Source: Sphingobacteriales bacterium
GTDB taxonomy: Bacteria > Bacteroidota > Bacteroidia > Chitinophagales > CAIOSU01
Reading direction: 5' to 3'
Length of the DNA: 64,000 nt
Assembly (NCBI GenBank): GCA_027486795.1
Contig: JAIXOI010000049.1
Location: forward strand, 62,001 to 126,000
The position numbers and the translations under genes were made by a program. The notes under the pieces are model-generated. The model was not told the origin of the DNA. It saw only the letters and a program-made list of their open reading frames with translations, and ran no database searches. Each line of letters opens with the position of its first letter. The first letter of the stretch is position 1. This document shows positions 18,442 through 25,163 of the stretch, one piece after another.

Positions 18442-19071
18442 TCAAATTCTATTGTAGACTTCTTTCAAAACCTGAGCTATATCCAGCTCCAGGGTGCAAT
18501 TTTCGGCGATGGTAAAAGACTTGGTGTCATTTAGTTCTACATAACTACCAACAGAGAGTACATAAATGTTGTGCTTCCTCATTTCAGGGTCAATGATAAT
18601 GTAATAAGGAACACCCTGCTCTTGGTACAATTCGTATTTCAAGTGGCGGTCTTTAAAAGCAGTTGCATCAGAGAGCAACTCTACAATTAGAATAGGAGGC
18701 TTGGTAATAAAGTTATCCGTTAAGTTGCAAACCACTACTAAATCAGGTCTTACTACGGTATTGTTATTTATCCGCCAATCTAATTCATACAGCACTTCAC
18801 AATTGTTGCTGCAGCCTTTAATCTTACTAAGACTTAAAACGAATTGCACGTGAAGCTTGCTCGCAAAACGTTGGTGCTTAGCCGATTCCGAAGGACTCAT
18901 GGAATATGGGTAGCCATCAATCAACTCCCAATTCCCCTGCCACATGTCGTAGTCGGCCAAGGTATGGTTTGGGTTGTAATCATGTGCTCGCATATACCAA
19001 AGATAAAGGTTTTGGGTTTGAACAGCCAATTGATATCCTTCAGAAAATTTCATCCATGTAAACGTTTTCAT
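18442..19071 (-). CDS. Uma2 family (DUF820) putative endonuclease
   Basis: A 209-residue protein of the Uma2 restriction-endonuclease-like fold. Residues consistent with a PD-(D/E)xK site are RPD (Asp110), IVELLS (Glu131) and lysines at 140 and 145, followed by GVPYYIIIDPE. These families are very numerous in cyanobacteria and scattered in Bacteroidota; their biological role is not established. It is divergent from a toxin-antitoxin pair, whose promoter -33 box overlaps this start codon. The gene has no recognised partner of its own. The fold call is confident, the nuclease activity inferred. Confidence 0.85.
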   Translation of the reverse strand: MKTFTWMKFSEGYQLAVQTQNLYLWYMRAHDYNPNHTLADYDMWQGNWELIDGYPYSMSPSESAKHQRFASKLHVQFVLSLSKIKGCSNNCEVLYELDWRINNNTVVRPDLVVVCNLTDNFITKPPILIVELLSDATAFKDRHLKYELYQEQGVPYYIIIDPEMRKHNIYVLSVGSYVELNDTKSFTIAENCTLELDIAQVLKEVYNRI

Positions 19072-19103
19072 TTGGTATCGCGTTTTATATTTGGCTATAT
19101 TTG
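19071..19103 (+). promoter_or_regulatory. promoter of the toxin-antitoxin operon, overlapping the Uma2 start codon
   Basis: TTTG (19071-19074), a 21-base spacer, and TATATTTG (19096-19103), a full match to the Bacteroidota TTTG / TAnnTTTG consensus. A second TATATTTG at 19086-19093 overlaps the spacer, so two start sites or an alternative register are possible. The antitoxin ATG follows at 19120. Because the -33 box covers the start codon of the divergent Uma2 gene, a repressor bound here could affect both genes. Confidence 0.65.
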
Positions 19104-19119
19104 ATAAACAACTTGGGCT

Positions 19120-19326
19120 ATGAAAGAAGTAACCATAAAAGTACCAGAGGAGCAGTTTCGTTTTTTTATGGAACTGTTACAGCAACTTGGGTTAGAGACT
19201 TCGGATGAAGAAACTTTTGAAGTGCCTGAGGTTCATAAGGACATTGTGCGCAATCGTTTAAAAAACCTGAAGGTTGATAACCTAAAGGATTGGGATGAGG
19301 TGAAAGAAAAATTTACCTTTAGATGA
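19120..19326 (+). CDS. small antitoxin-like protein, partner of the ParE-type toxin
   Basis: A 68-residue acidic protein (MKEVTIKVPEEQFRFF start) with an N-terminal beta strand and a predicted helix (about 9-25), then VHKDIVRNRLKNL and a C-terminal WDEVKEKF. It overlaps the toxin gene by four bases, the typical antitoxin-toxin coupling. It is not one of the classical RelB or Phd sequences I can name; the antitoxin role is inferred from size, acidity, position and overlap. The C-terminal half is likely to wrap the toxin, while the N-terminal strand may form a ribbon-helix-helix-like DNA-binding dimer. Confidence 0.8.
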   Translation: MKEVTIKVPEEQFRFFMELLQQLGLETSDEETFEVPEVHKDIVRNRLKNLKVDNLKDWDEVKEKFTFR

Positions 19327-19628
19327 AACGGTTTAAATTGTTGATTTTAGATGAGGCGATTGATGAAATACAGGAAGCGATTGACTGGTACGATGAGCAA
19401 CAAGCGGGAATTGGGAAGAAATTTTATACAGCGATTAACGACCAAGTTAAATTACTAAAACGCACACCTTTTTTTGGCATACGATATGACCAAGTGCGAT
19501 GCAAAAAGGTTAGGAGGTTTCCTTACCTTATTCATTATCGAGTTGATGAAGCAACCCAGTTAGTTACAGTAATTGGTGTCCTCCATACTTCACTTGACCC
19601 CGACCAGTATTGGAAAACCCATAAATAG
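19323..19628 (+). CDS. RelE/ParE family toxin
   Basis: A 101-residue basic protein of the ParE/RelE superfamily. Family features are DEAIDEIQEAIDWYDEQQ (about 9-26) in the paired N-terminal helices, IGKKFYTAI, then TPFFGIRY, RRFPYLIHYRV and a C-terminal VIGVLHTSLDPDQYW. The arginine and tyrosine around RRFPYLIHY belong to the conserved core. ParE members poison DNA gyrase and RelE members cleave mRNA on the ribosome; this sequence looks closer to ParE. It is expressed with the antitoxin gene it overlaps. Confidence 0.9.
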   Translation: MKRFKLLILDEAIDEIQEAIDWYDEQQAGIGKKFYTAINDQVKLLKRTPFFGIRYDQVRCKKVRRFPYLIHYRVDEATQLVTVIGVLHTSLDPDQYWKTHK

Positions 19629-19761
19629 TGCAACCATAGGCTACCGATAGTTTCCAACTGGTGGTTATATTATACGCAGTCTGCGACAGGCATATAACGC
19701 AGTGCACTTAAAAAATCCTAAACACCACCAAGCAAACCATGTTAATCAAAGTTCTATGCCT

Positions 19762-19769
19762 TAACTTTG
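19762..19769 (+). promoter_or_regulatory. -7 box of the glyA promoter; decides the start codon
   Basis: TAACTTTG matches the Bacteroidota -7 consensus TAnnTTTG exactly; no clear TTG lies at the expected -33 distance. It overlaps a possible TTG start at 19767, which therefore should be upstream of or at the transcript start and cannot be the real initiation codon. The ATG at 19794 is 24 bases downstream and is the likely start. Confidence 0.6.
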
Positions 19770-19793
19770 CAGCACTTAACCCAAACATCCATT

Positions 19794-21086
19794 ATGATAC
19801 CTAGAGATGAAGTAGTTTTTGGCTGGATAGCAAAAGAAAAGCTCCGCCAACAGAACGGTATAGAGCTTATTGCCAGCGAAAACTTTACCAGCCAACAGGT
19901 AATGGATGCCATGGGCAGCGTGTTTACCAATAAATATGCCGAGGGGTACCCTGGCAAACGCTATTATGGCGGTTGCGAGTTTGTGGATGAGGTAGAGACC
20001 CTAGCCATTGATCGTGCTAAAGAACTATACGGTGCCGAGTATGCCAACGTGCAGCCGCACAGTGGCGCACAGGCCAATGCTGCCGTTATGCTAGCGTTGT
20101 TACAACCAGGCGATAGCATCTTGGGTTTCGATTTGTCGCACGGGGGGCACTTGACCCACGGCTCGTCGGTTAATTTTTCGGGTAAGTTATACAAGCCGCA
20201 CTTTTATGGTGTGGAGCAGGCTACTGGCCGCATTGATATGGACAAGGTGGAAGCCATTGCGCTTGAAGCCAAACCTAAGTTGATTATTTGTGGCGCTTCG
20301 GCATACTCACGCGAGTGGGAATATGCCCGTTTCCGTGCCATTGCCGATAAAGTAGGTGCTTTCCTTTTGGCCGATATGGCCCACCCAGCAGGCTTGATAG
20401 CCGCCAAGCTATTGGATAGCCCAATACCGCACTGCCATGTAGTAACTACCACTACCCACAAAACCCTTCGCGGCCCTCGAGGCGGATTGATTTTGATGGG
20501 GAAAGATTTCGAAAACCCATTTGGCCTTACCACCCCTAAAGGCGAAGTGCGCATGATGAGCAGCATTATGGATGGTGCCGTTTTTCCGGGTACGCAAGGC
20601 GGACCGTTGGAACATGTAATTGCCGGTAAAGCTATCGCTTTTGGCGAGGCCCTTACTGAAGACTACCGCGCATACTGCCGTCAAGTAATAGCCAACGCGC
20701 AAGCTATGGCTGGTGAGTTGGTGAAGCGCGGCTATCACCTTATTAGCGGTGGCACCGACAACCACTTGATGCTGATTGACTTGCACAACAAGGATATTAA
20801 TGGCAAAAAAGCCGAGCAAACTTTGGGCAAAGCTGAAATAACCGTGAACAAAAACATGGTACCTTTCGATGATCGCTCGCCGTTTGTTACTTCTGGTATC
20901 CGCATAGGTACGCCAGCCGTTACTACCCGCGGTATGAAGGAAGCCGAAATGGTGCAGATTATTGATATGATTGACCGCCTAATAATGAATCCTGACGACG
21001 AAAGCGTTATTGCTGCGGTAAAAGCCGAAGTGCATGCACTAGCTGCCCGTTTTCCGCTATATGCTGCTGAAGGCGTGATGCATTAA
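19794..21086 (+). CDS. glyA: serine hydroxymethyltransferase
   Basis: A 430-residue PLP enzyme of fold type I that interconverts serine and glycine with tetrahydrofolate, the main cellular source of one-carbon units. The PLP lysine is Lys223 in [13 protein letters not shown]. Other conserved features are YPGKRYYGG near the N-terminus, [17 protein letters not shown] and [11 protein letters not shown]. The chosen ATG at 19794 follows a good -7 box and gives the normal N-terminus ([12 protein letters not shown]). An upstream TTG would add nine residues but lies inside that box. A hairpin with a T-run follows the stop. Confidence 0.97.
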   Translation: MIPRDEVVFGWIAKEKLRQQNGIELIASENFTSQQVMDAMGSVFTNKYAEGYPGKRYYGGCEFVDEVETLAIDRAKELYGAEYANVQPHSGAQANAAVMLALLQPGDSILGFDLSHGGHLTHGSSVNFSGKLYKPHFYGVEQATGRIDMDKVEAIALEAKPKLIICGASAYSREWEYARFRAIADKVGAFLLADMAHPAGLIAAKLLDSPIPHCHVVTTTTHKTLRGPRGGLILMGKDFENPFGLTTPKGEVRMMSSIMDGAVFPGTQGGPLEHVIAGKAIAFGEALTEDYRAYCRQVIANAQAMAGELVKRGYHLISGGTDNHLMLIDLHNKDINGKKAEQTLGKAEITVNKNMVPFDDRSPFVTSGIRIGTPAVTTRGMKEAEMVQIIDMIDRLIMNPDDESVIAAVKAEVHALAARFPLYAAEGVMH

Positions 21087-21093
21087 TGGTAGG

Positions 21094-21276
21094 TTTAAAA
21101 TTAAAAATTCAAGATTTAAAATTGGCAATCGGGATTACTGGTTGCCATTTTTTTTTATTGCTCGGTTTGAGTTAGTTATCATTCAAATAGGTGCGATTAA
21201 GTAGTATTAATGACTATTCTTTGGCGGTATCAATTAATTTTCCAATTTTCAATTTTGAATTTTAAATTATCCAATT
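21094..21276. repeat. AT-rich inverted repeat between glyA and the TPR gene
   Basis: The left arm at 21094-21125 (TTTAAAATTAAAAATTCAAG then ATTTAAAATTGG) is roughly the inverse of the right arm at 21242-21276 (CCAATTTTCAATTTTGAATT then TTAAATTATCCAATT). The intervening 115 bases contain the glyA terminator. The arms resemble other intergenic elements made of AATTTGAAAATG-type words at 39.4, 54.05 and 61.03 kb. Confidence 0.6.
21123..21156 (+). terminator. probable terminator of glyA
   Basis: A six-base stem TGGCAA / TTGCCA (21123-21128 and 21142-21147) around a 13-base loop, directly followed by about nine T residues. The stem is short, but the T-run and the position 37 bases after the glyA stop support a rho-independent terminator. 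It is embedded in an AT-rich inverted repeat. Confidence 0.5.
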
Positions 21277-22378
21277 GAAGGCTGCGCTTTATATAACGAT
21301 GCTCACTTTAAGTTTTGGCGCTTTTGCCCAAGGCAATAAGCTGCTAGAGAGAGGCATCAAAAGTTTTGAGGCGGGCAATCAGACCGAGGCACTGGAGTAT
21401 TTCAATCAGCACCTTATAAAGGTACCTGGCTCTCAAGCGGCCTATTACAATCGGGCGCAGGTTTTTTTTGCTATGGATAGCCTCCTATTGGCATTGGAGG
21501 ATATGACCTACGCTGAACCGGAATTTGCCATAGAAGCCAACTATTGGCAATTGAAGGGCCTAATATTAATGAAACTAGAGCGCTACCAAAACGCCATGGC
21601 CGCATTTGACAGTACCCTTATTCGAAACTTTTTAGATAGAGATGCTTTTTTCAATCGTGGATACTGCTGGTTTAAGTTGGATTTCCCGAAAAAGGCCATA
21701 ACCGACTACGACGAAGCCCTAAAGCTTGACCCTTCTTTTCCCGAAGCATATTATAACAGGGCGCTTGCGTACCGGCAAGAAGATAATGACTCGGCGGCAT
21801 TGGCCGATTTGGATAGGGTAATACTGCTAAGCCCGCTGTTTTTAAAAGCCAATCTGGAGCGGGCGAACCTGTATTTTGAAATGGGTGCATACGTAACTGC
21901 CGAAGAAGATTATACTAAGTACCTAGAGGTGTATACCGATGATGCACTGGCATTGAACAATAGGGGCCTTACCCGGTCGAGGACCAATAACCATGTGGGG
22001 GCCATTGATGATTTTAGCGTAGCTATAGAGATAATGCCCGAGCGAGGTAGTTTCTATTTTAATCGTGCTACGGAGCGCTTTTTTATCAAGGATTTTGAAG
22101 CAGCCATTGAGGATTTTACCGATGCCATAGAGAAAATGGAAGATTCACAAGCGGCTTACTATTTTAGGGGTAAATTGTACTACGAAAACAAGGATTACGA
22201 TAAGGCAATTGAAGATTTAAAAAAGGCCCACGAGTTGAAACCCGATGACCGCCGCACGACCGAACTATTATTTACTGCTCGCATGGTGCTGCTATTCTCC
22301 CGTTATTGGATTTACATCTTGGCCTTTTTGGTGCTCTTCATCAACGGCTTTAGGCTTTATAGAAGGAATAAAGGGTGA
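21275..22378 (+). CDS. secreted/periplasmic tetratricopeptide-repeat protein
   Basis: A 367-residue protein with an N-terminal signal (KAALYITMLTLSFGAFAQ), about nine TPR units of 34 residues between roughly residues 20 and 330, and a C-terminal hydrophobic anchor (about 339-357) followed by a short basic tail YRRNKG. Typical TPR positions are seen in AITDYDEALKLDPSFPEAYY and AIEDLKKAHELKPDDR. Such proteins act as docking scaffolds in the cell envelope; no enzymatic domain is present. The start is probably TTG at 21275, because it gives the complete signal peptide; the alternative is ATG at 21299, which would shorten it. It is convergent with lpxB. Confidence 0.88.
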   Translation: MKAALYITMLTLSFGAFAQGNKLLERGIKSFEAGNQTEALEYFNQHLIKVPGSQAAYYNRAQVFFAMDSLLLALEDMTYAEPEFAIEANYWQLKGLILMKLERYQNAMAAFDSTLIRNFLDRDAFFNRGYCWFKLDFPKKAITDYDEALKLDPSFPEAYYNRALAYRQEDNDSAALADLDRVILLSPLFLKANLERANLYFEMGAYVTAEEDYTKYLEVYTDDALALNNRGLTRSRTNNHVGAIDDFSVAIEIMPERGSFYFNRATERFFIKDFEAAIEDFTDAIEKMEDSQAAYYFRGKLYYENKDYDKAIEDLKKAHELKPDDRRTTELLFTARMVLLFSRYWIYILAFLVLFINGFRLYRRNKG

Positions 22379-22400
22379 GTACCTTAGGATATATTTCTAG

Positions 22401-22560
22401 GAATGTTTCGCTCCTACGGAGCTTACAGACAGCTAATAATTTTTTCTACAGACATTAAACCCCGATGGGGTTTATCAGTTACAATGGGTACTGCTTTTTA
22501 TTTGAAGAAATAGTGATTGCTTTGTAATGTTTCCCTCCTAAAAAGGAGGGTAGGGAGGTG
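22401..22560. repeat. cluster of dispersed palindromic repeats between convergent genes
   Basis: Three short palindromes lie in the gap between the TPR gene and lpxB: a CGCTCCTACGGAGC-type word (22409-22422), AAACCCCGATGGGGTTT (22457-22473), and CCCTCCTAAAAAGGAGGG (22533-22550) followed by TAGGGAGGTG. The first two are introduced by GAATGTTT and TTTCTACAGACATT words that I recognise as recurrent in Bacteroidota intergenic DNA. They could fold into transcript hairpins in both directions, so they may also terminate the two convergent genes. No open frame is supported in this gap. Confidence 0.65.
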
Positions 22561-22626
22561 TAATTCGTAGTGCTAAAACACCAATTTGATTAGTCTGAGT
22601 TCGAGAGAGACAAAATACCAATAACA

Positions 22627-23736
22627 TTATACTTTATTCAACTCCGCCCACATTAATTGCGCTGCTTTGGCGCTCGCGCCTGGGCCACCAAGTTTCTCCC
22701 GAAGCCTTTCATAATCCTGTTGCATTTGAGTTCGTTTGGCGGGTTGCAGCAGTTCCTTTAAGGTAGTTTCCAGCCTTGCTTCGGTAAGGTCGTTTTGTAT
22801 TAATTCTTCCACCACCTTTCTGTCCATTATCAAGTTTACCAAAGCTATGTAAGGCACTTTTATCACTTGCTTGGCAATCAGGTAGGAGAGGGTGCCGCCC
22901 TTGTAGCATACTACTTGCGGAGTATTGAGCAATGCTGTTTCAAGGGTAGCGGTGCCGCTAGTTACCAAAGCGGCTTGGCTATGCTCCAAAAGGGCATAGG
23001 TTTCGTCGTTTACTAATTGGTAGGGCAATCTATGTGCCGCGGTATTGTAAAAATCGGCGTCAATGTGGCTTAAACCCGCCACCACAAAATCATATTCGGG
23101 GAAACGATTCACCACTGATAATAATATTGGCAGCATCCTTTGTATCTCTTGTTTGCGGCTGCCGGGCAATAGTGCAATTAATGGTTTTTTGCCTAAGTTG
23201 TTTCTTACTAGAAAATTACTGCTGGGTTGACGTTGTTCTAAGGCATCCAAAAGTGGATGCCCGACAAAATCCACTGGGTAGTCCCACTTTTTATAGAAGG
23301 CTGCTTCAAAAGGCAAAATAACGTACATTTTGTCTACAGTCTTTTTGATGCCATGCACCCGCCCTTCTTTCCAAGCCCAAATTTGTGGCGAAATGTAATA
23401 AAACACCTTGATGCCCTGCTTTTTCAAGAACTTGGCTATGCGTAGGTTAAAGCCGGGGTAGTCAATCAAAATAACCACATCGGGTTGGTAGGCTAGTATG
23501 TCCTTTTTGCAAAAACTAATGTTGCGAAGGATGGTGCGCAGATTCATTACCACTTCGGCAAAGCCCATAAAGGCTAAGTCTTTGTAGTGCTTTATCAGTT
23601 CGCCGCCCTGAGCCTGCATTTTATCGCCACCCCAAAACCTAAACTGGGCATTGGTATCCACTACCTTTAGCTCTCGCATGAGGTTGGCGGCATGTAGGTC
23701 GCCCGATGCCTCGCCAGCTATGAGGTAGTATTTCAT
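22627..23736 (-). CDS. lpxB: lipid-A-disaccharide synthase
   Basis: A 369-residue GT-B glycosyltransferase of family GT19, which joins UDP-diacylglucosamine and lipid X to form the lipid A disaccharide at the inner membrane. Family motifs are AGEASGDLHAANL at the N-terminus, FWGGDKMQAQGGE, DYPGFNLRIA, ISPQIWAWKEGR, VGHPLLDA, LLPGSRKQEI and the late VTSGTATLE. All are intact and the length is normal. Its start overlaps the stop of the small membrane-protein gene by one base, so it belongs to the surE operon. Confidence 0.97.
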   Translation of the reverse strand: MKYYLIAGEASGDLHAANLMRELKVVDTNAQFRFWGGDKMQAQGGELIKHYKDLAFMGFAEVVMNLRTILRNISFCKKDILAYQPDVVILIDYPGFNLRIAKFLKKQGIKVFYYISPQIWAWKEGRVHGIKKTVDKMYVILPFEAAFYKKWDYPVDFVGHPLLDALEQRQPSSNFLVRNNLGKKPLIALLPGSRKQEIQRMLPILLSVVNRFPEYDFVVAGLSHIDADFYNTAAHRLPYQLVNDETYALLEHSQAALVTSGTATLETALLNTPQVVCYKGGTLSYLIAKQVIKVPYIALVNLIMDRKVVEELIQNDLTEARLETTLKELLQPAKRTQMQQDYERLREKLGGPGASAKAAQLMWAELNKV

Positions 23737-24023
23737 TAAAAGAAACGGTCGTGATAGAAGACAATAGCTATTGCTGCTAAAAATATAGTAGCGCCAATAA
23801 CGCCTTTCATGGAGTTTGCTTTGTCGGCGGCATTAAAAATAAGGAAAGGCAATAGGTTGGAGCAAACAGCTACAATAGCTATGAATTGCTCCGAAAAGCC
23901 AGTCCCGTTCGGGAAAACGTGCTCGATAAGGATGACGTTTGTTTCATTGAATATTACATAGAATATTACCGAGCAAACCAGTCCGGCCAAAAAGCCTGCG
24001 GCTAAATTATCTTGTCTTAGCAT
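23736..24023 (-). CDS. small membrane protein between surE and lpxB
   Basis: A 95-residue protein with three hydrophobic segments (about 7-27, 46-62 and 73-91). It has no motif I can name. It overlaps surE by 17 bases and lpxB by one base, which is strong evidence that it is translated. The arrangement surE, small membrane protein, lpxB recurs in Bacteroidota as far as I recall, which suggests an envelope-related role, but nothing in the sequence shows what it does. Confidence 0.8.
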   Translation of the reverse strand: MLRQDNLAAGFLAGLVCSVIFYVIFNETNVILIEHVFPNGTGFSEQFIAIVAVCSNLLPFLIFNAADKANSMKGVIGATIFLAAIAIVFYHDRFF

Positions 24024-24795
24024 CCAGTGTCCAGTTGTTGTTTATAAAAGGAATTGCGTGGTGAGCCGTCATATCAAATTGGGTTGGTACTAATGATATG
24101 TAGCTATTGTGCAGTGCCCACTCATCGGTATCTTGTCCTTTATCTTCCACTATAAATTTCCCTTTAAGCCAATAATATTCTTCTCCACGAGGATCTTTAC
24201 GTTTGTCGTAGTCTTCTTCCCAACGTGCACGTGCTTGCCTACAAACCTTAACTCCCTTTATATGCTTTAACGGCAGTTTTGGAATATTTACGTTCAATAA
24301 CGTTCCATCTGGTAGTCCATATTGCAATACCTGCTGCGAAATTATTTTAGCGAAGTGCGCTGCCGCACTAAAATCGGCGTGGTATTCATGGTCGAGCAGC
24401 GAAAAACCGATGGCCGGTATGCCTTCAATGGCCGCTTCAACGGCTGCCGACATGGTGCCACTATATATTACATTGATTGATGAGTTGGAGCCATGATTGA
24501 TACCCGATACGCATAAATCGGCAGGTGCTACCAATAGTTTGTCTTTGGCCAGTTTTACACAGTCGGCAGGGGTACCGCTGCATTGGTAAGCTTCTATACC
24601 TTCAAACACATTTACCTTTACCAGCCTCAATGGGTTGGAAATGGTTATGGCATGCCCCATGCCCGATTGTGGGCTATCGGGCGCTACTACTATTACTCGG
24701 CCTAGGCTACGCACAGCCTCTACCAGCGCTTTTAGCCCAGGTGCGGTTATGCCATCATCGTTGGTTACTAGTATTACAGGTTGCTTTGGAGCCAT
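24007..24795 (-). CDS. surE: 5'/3'-nucleotidase SurE
   Basis: A 262-residue metal-dependent nucleoside monophosphatase of the SurE family. The metal site is visible as TNDDGITAPG (Asp13, Asp14), with PDSPQSGMGHAIT containing the conserved serines, and SGINHGSNSSINVIYSGTM-type sequence contributing the asparagine ligand near residue 98. SurE is a broad phosphatase associated with stationary-phase survival and nucleotide salvage. It is the first gene of a three-gene overlapping operon with lpxB. The upstream region contains a dispersed inverted repeat rather than a clear promoter. Confidence 0.95.
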   Translation of the reverse strand: MAPKQPVILVTNDDGITAPGLKALVEAVRSLGRVIVVAPDSPQSGMGHAITISNPLRLVKVNVFEGIEAYQCSGTPADCVKLAKDKLLVAPADLCVSGINHGSNSSINVIYSGTMSAAVEAAIEGIPAIGFSLLDHEYHADFSAAAHFAKIISQQVLQYGLPDGTLLNVNIPKLPLKHIKGVKVCRQARARWEEDYDKRKDPRGEEYYWLKGKFIVEDKGQDTDEWALHNSYISLVPTQFDMTAHHAIPFINNNWTLDAKTR

Positions 24796-24816
24796 TTCTA
24801 TTTTAGAATTTTAGAT

Positions 24817-24898
24817 TTACGAGGTACGATTTTTATTTAACCTCCCCTCATTCATTTTACCTCAATCATTTCAATCGTACTTCGTACCTCGCACATCA
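24817..24898. repeat. dispersed inverted repeat with CGTACTTCGTAC words (copy 1)
   Basis: The left arm TTACGAGGTACGAT (24817-24830) is the inverse of ATCGTACTTCGTACCTCG (24874-24891). The string CAATCGTACTTCGTAC plus a trailing ACATCA reappears at 44277-44310 in front of gltX. It lies directly upstream of surE. Confidence 0.7.
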
Positions 24899-25027
24899 AA
24901 CAATAACCAAGGCTGCACCGAAAATAAGAAATCCAGCGGTAAAGAACAGGAAACTATTTGGCAATATCTTACTGGCTTTTACATCAATAATTTGTTGCAA
25001 GTAGCAGGCTAGGTGTTTTAACTGCAT
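24896..25027 (-). CDS. possible 43-residue membrane microprotein or gene remnant
   Basis: On the minus strand an ATG at 25027 opens MQLKHLACYLQQIIDVKA and then a hydrophobic helix (FLFFTAGFLIFGAALVIV) ending at a TGA at 24898-24896. The frame is open a further 14 codons upstream of the ATG, with a second hydrophobic stretch but no common start codon. It could be a short membrane protein, or the end of a degraded gene. It fills the gap between surE and the giant secreted protein gene, and no promoter is evident. Treat it as tentative. Confidence 0.3.
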   Translation of the reverse strand: MQLKHLACYLQQIIDVKASKILPNSFLFFTAGFLIFGAALVIV

Positions 25028-25083
25028 AGCGGCTAAACAAACAATGAAGTATATGGTGGTTTCGAAAGGCTAATTGGTCAAAT

Positions 25084-25110
25084 CAACCCATAACCCGTAA
25101 CTCGCAACTA
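25084..25110 (+). repeat. dispersed TAACTCGCAACT-type repeat (copy 1)
   Basis: CAACCCATAACCCGTAACTC followed by GCAACTA, an array of AACCCgtAACTCgCAAC-type words. A close relative, TTAACCCGCAACTAGTAACT followed by CGCAACCCC, is at 39441-39469. The copies share AACCCG and TAACTCGCAAC. Confidence 0.55.
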
Positions 25111-25111
25111 A

Positions 25112-25143
25112 AAAGGGGCAGCTACTTTCGCAACTGCCCCTTT
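25112..25143 (-). terminator. terminator of the giant T9SS protein gene
   Basis: Ten-base stem AAAGGGGCAG / CTGCCCCTTT (25112-25121 and 25134-25143) around a 12-base loop. On the minus strand it is followed by T residues complementary to the A-run at 25110-25114. It lies 20 bases beyond the stop codon at 25164. Confidence 0.8.
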
Positions 25144-25163
25144 AGGTATCGGTATGGTAAGTA

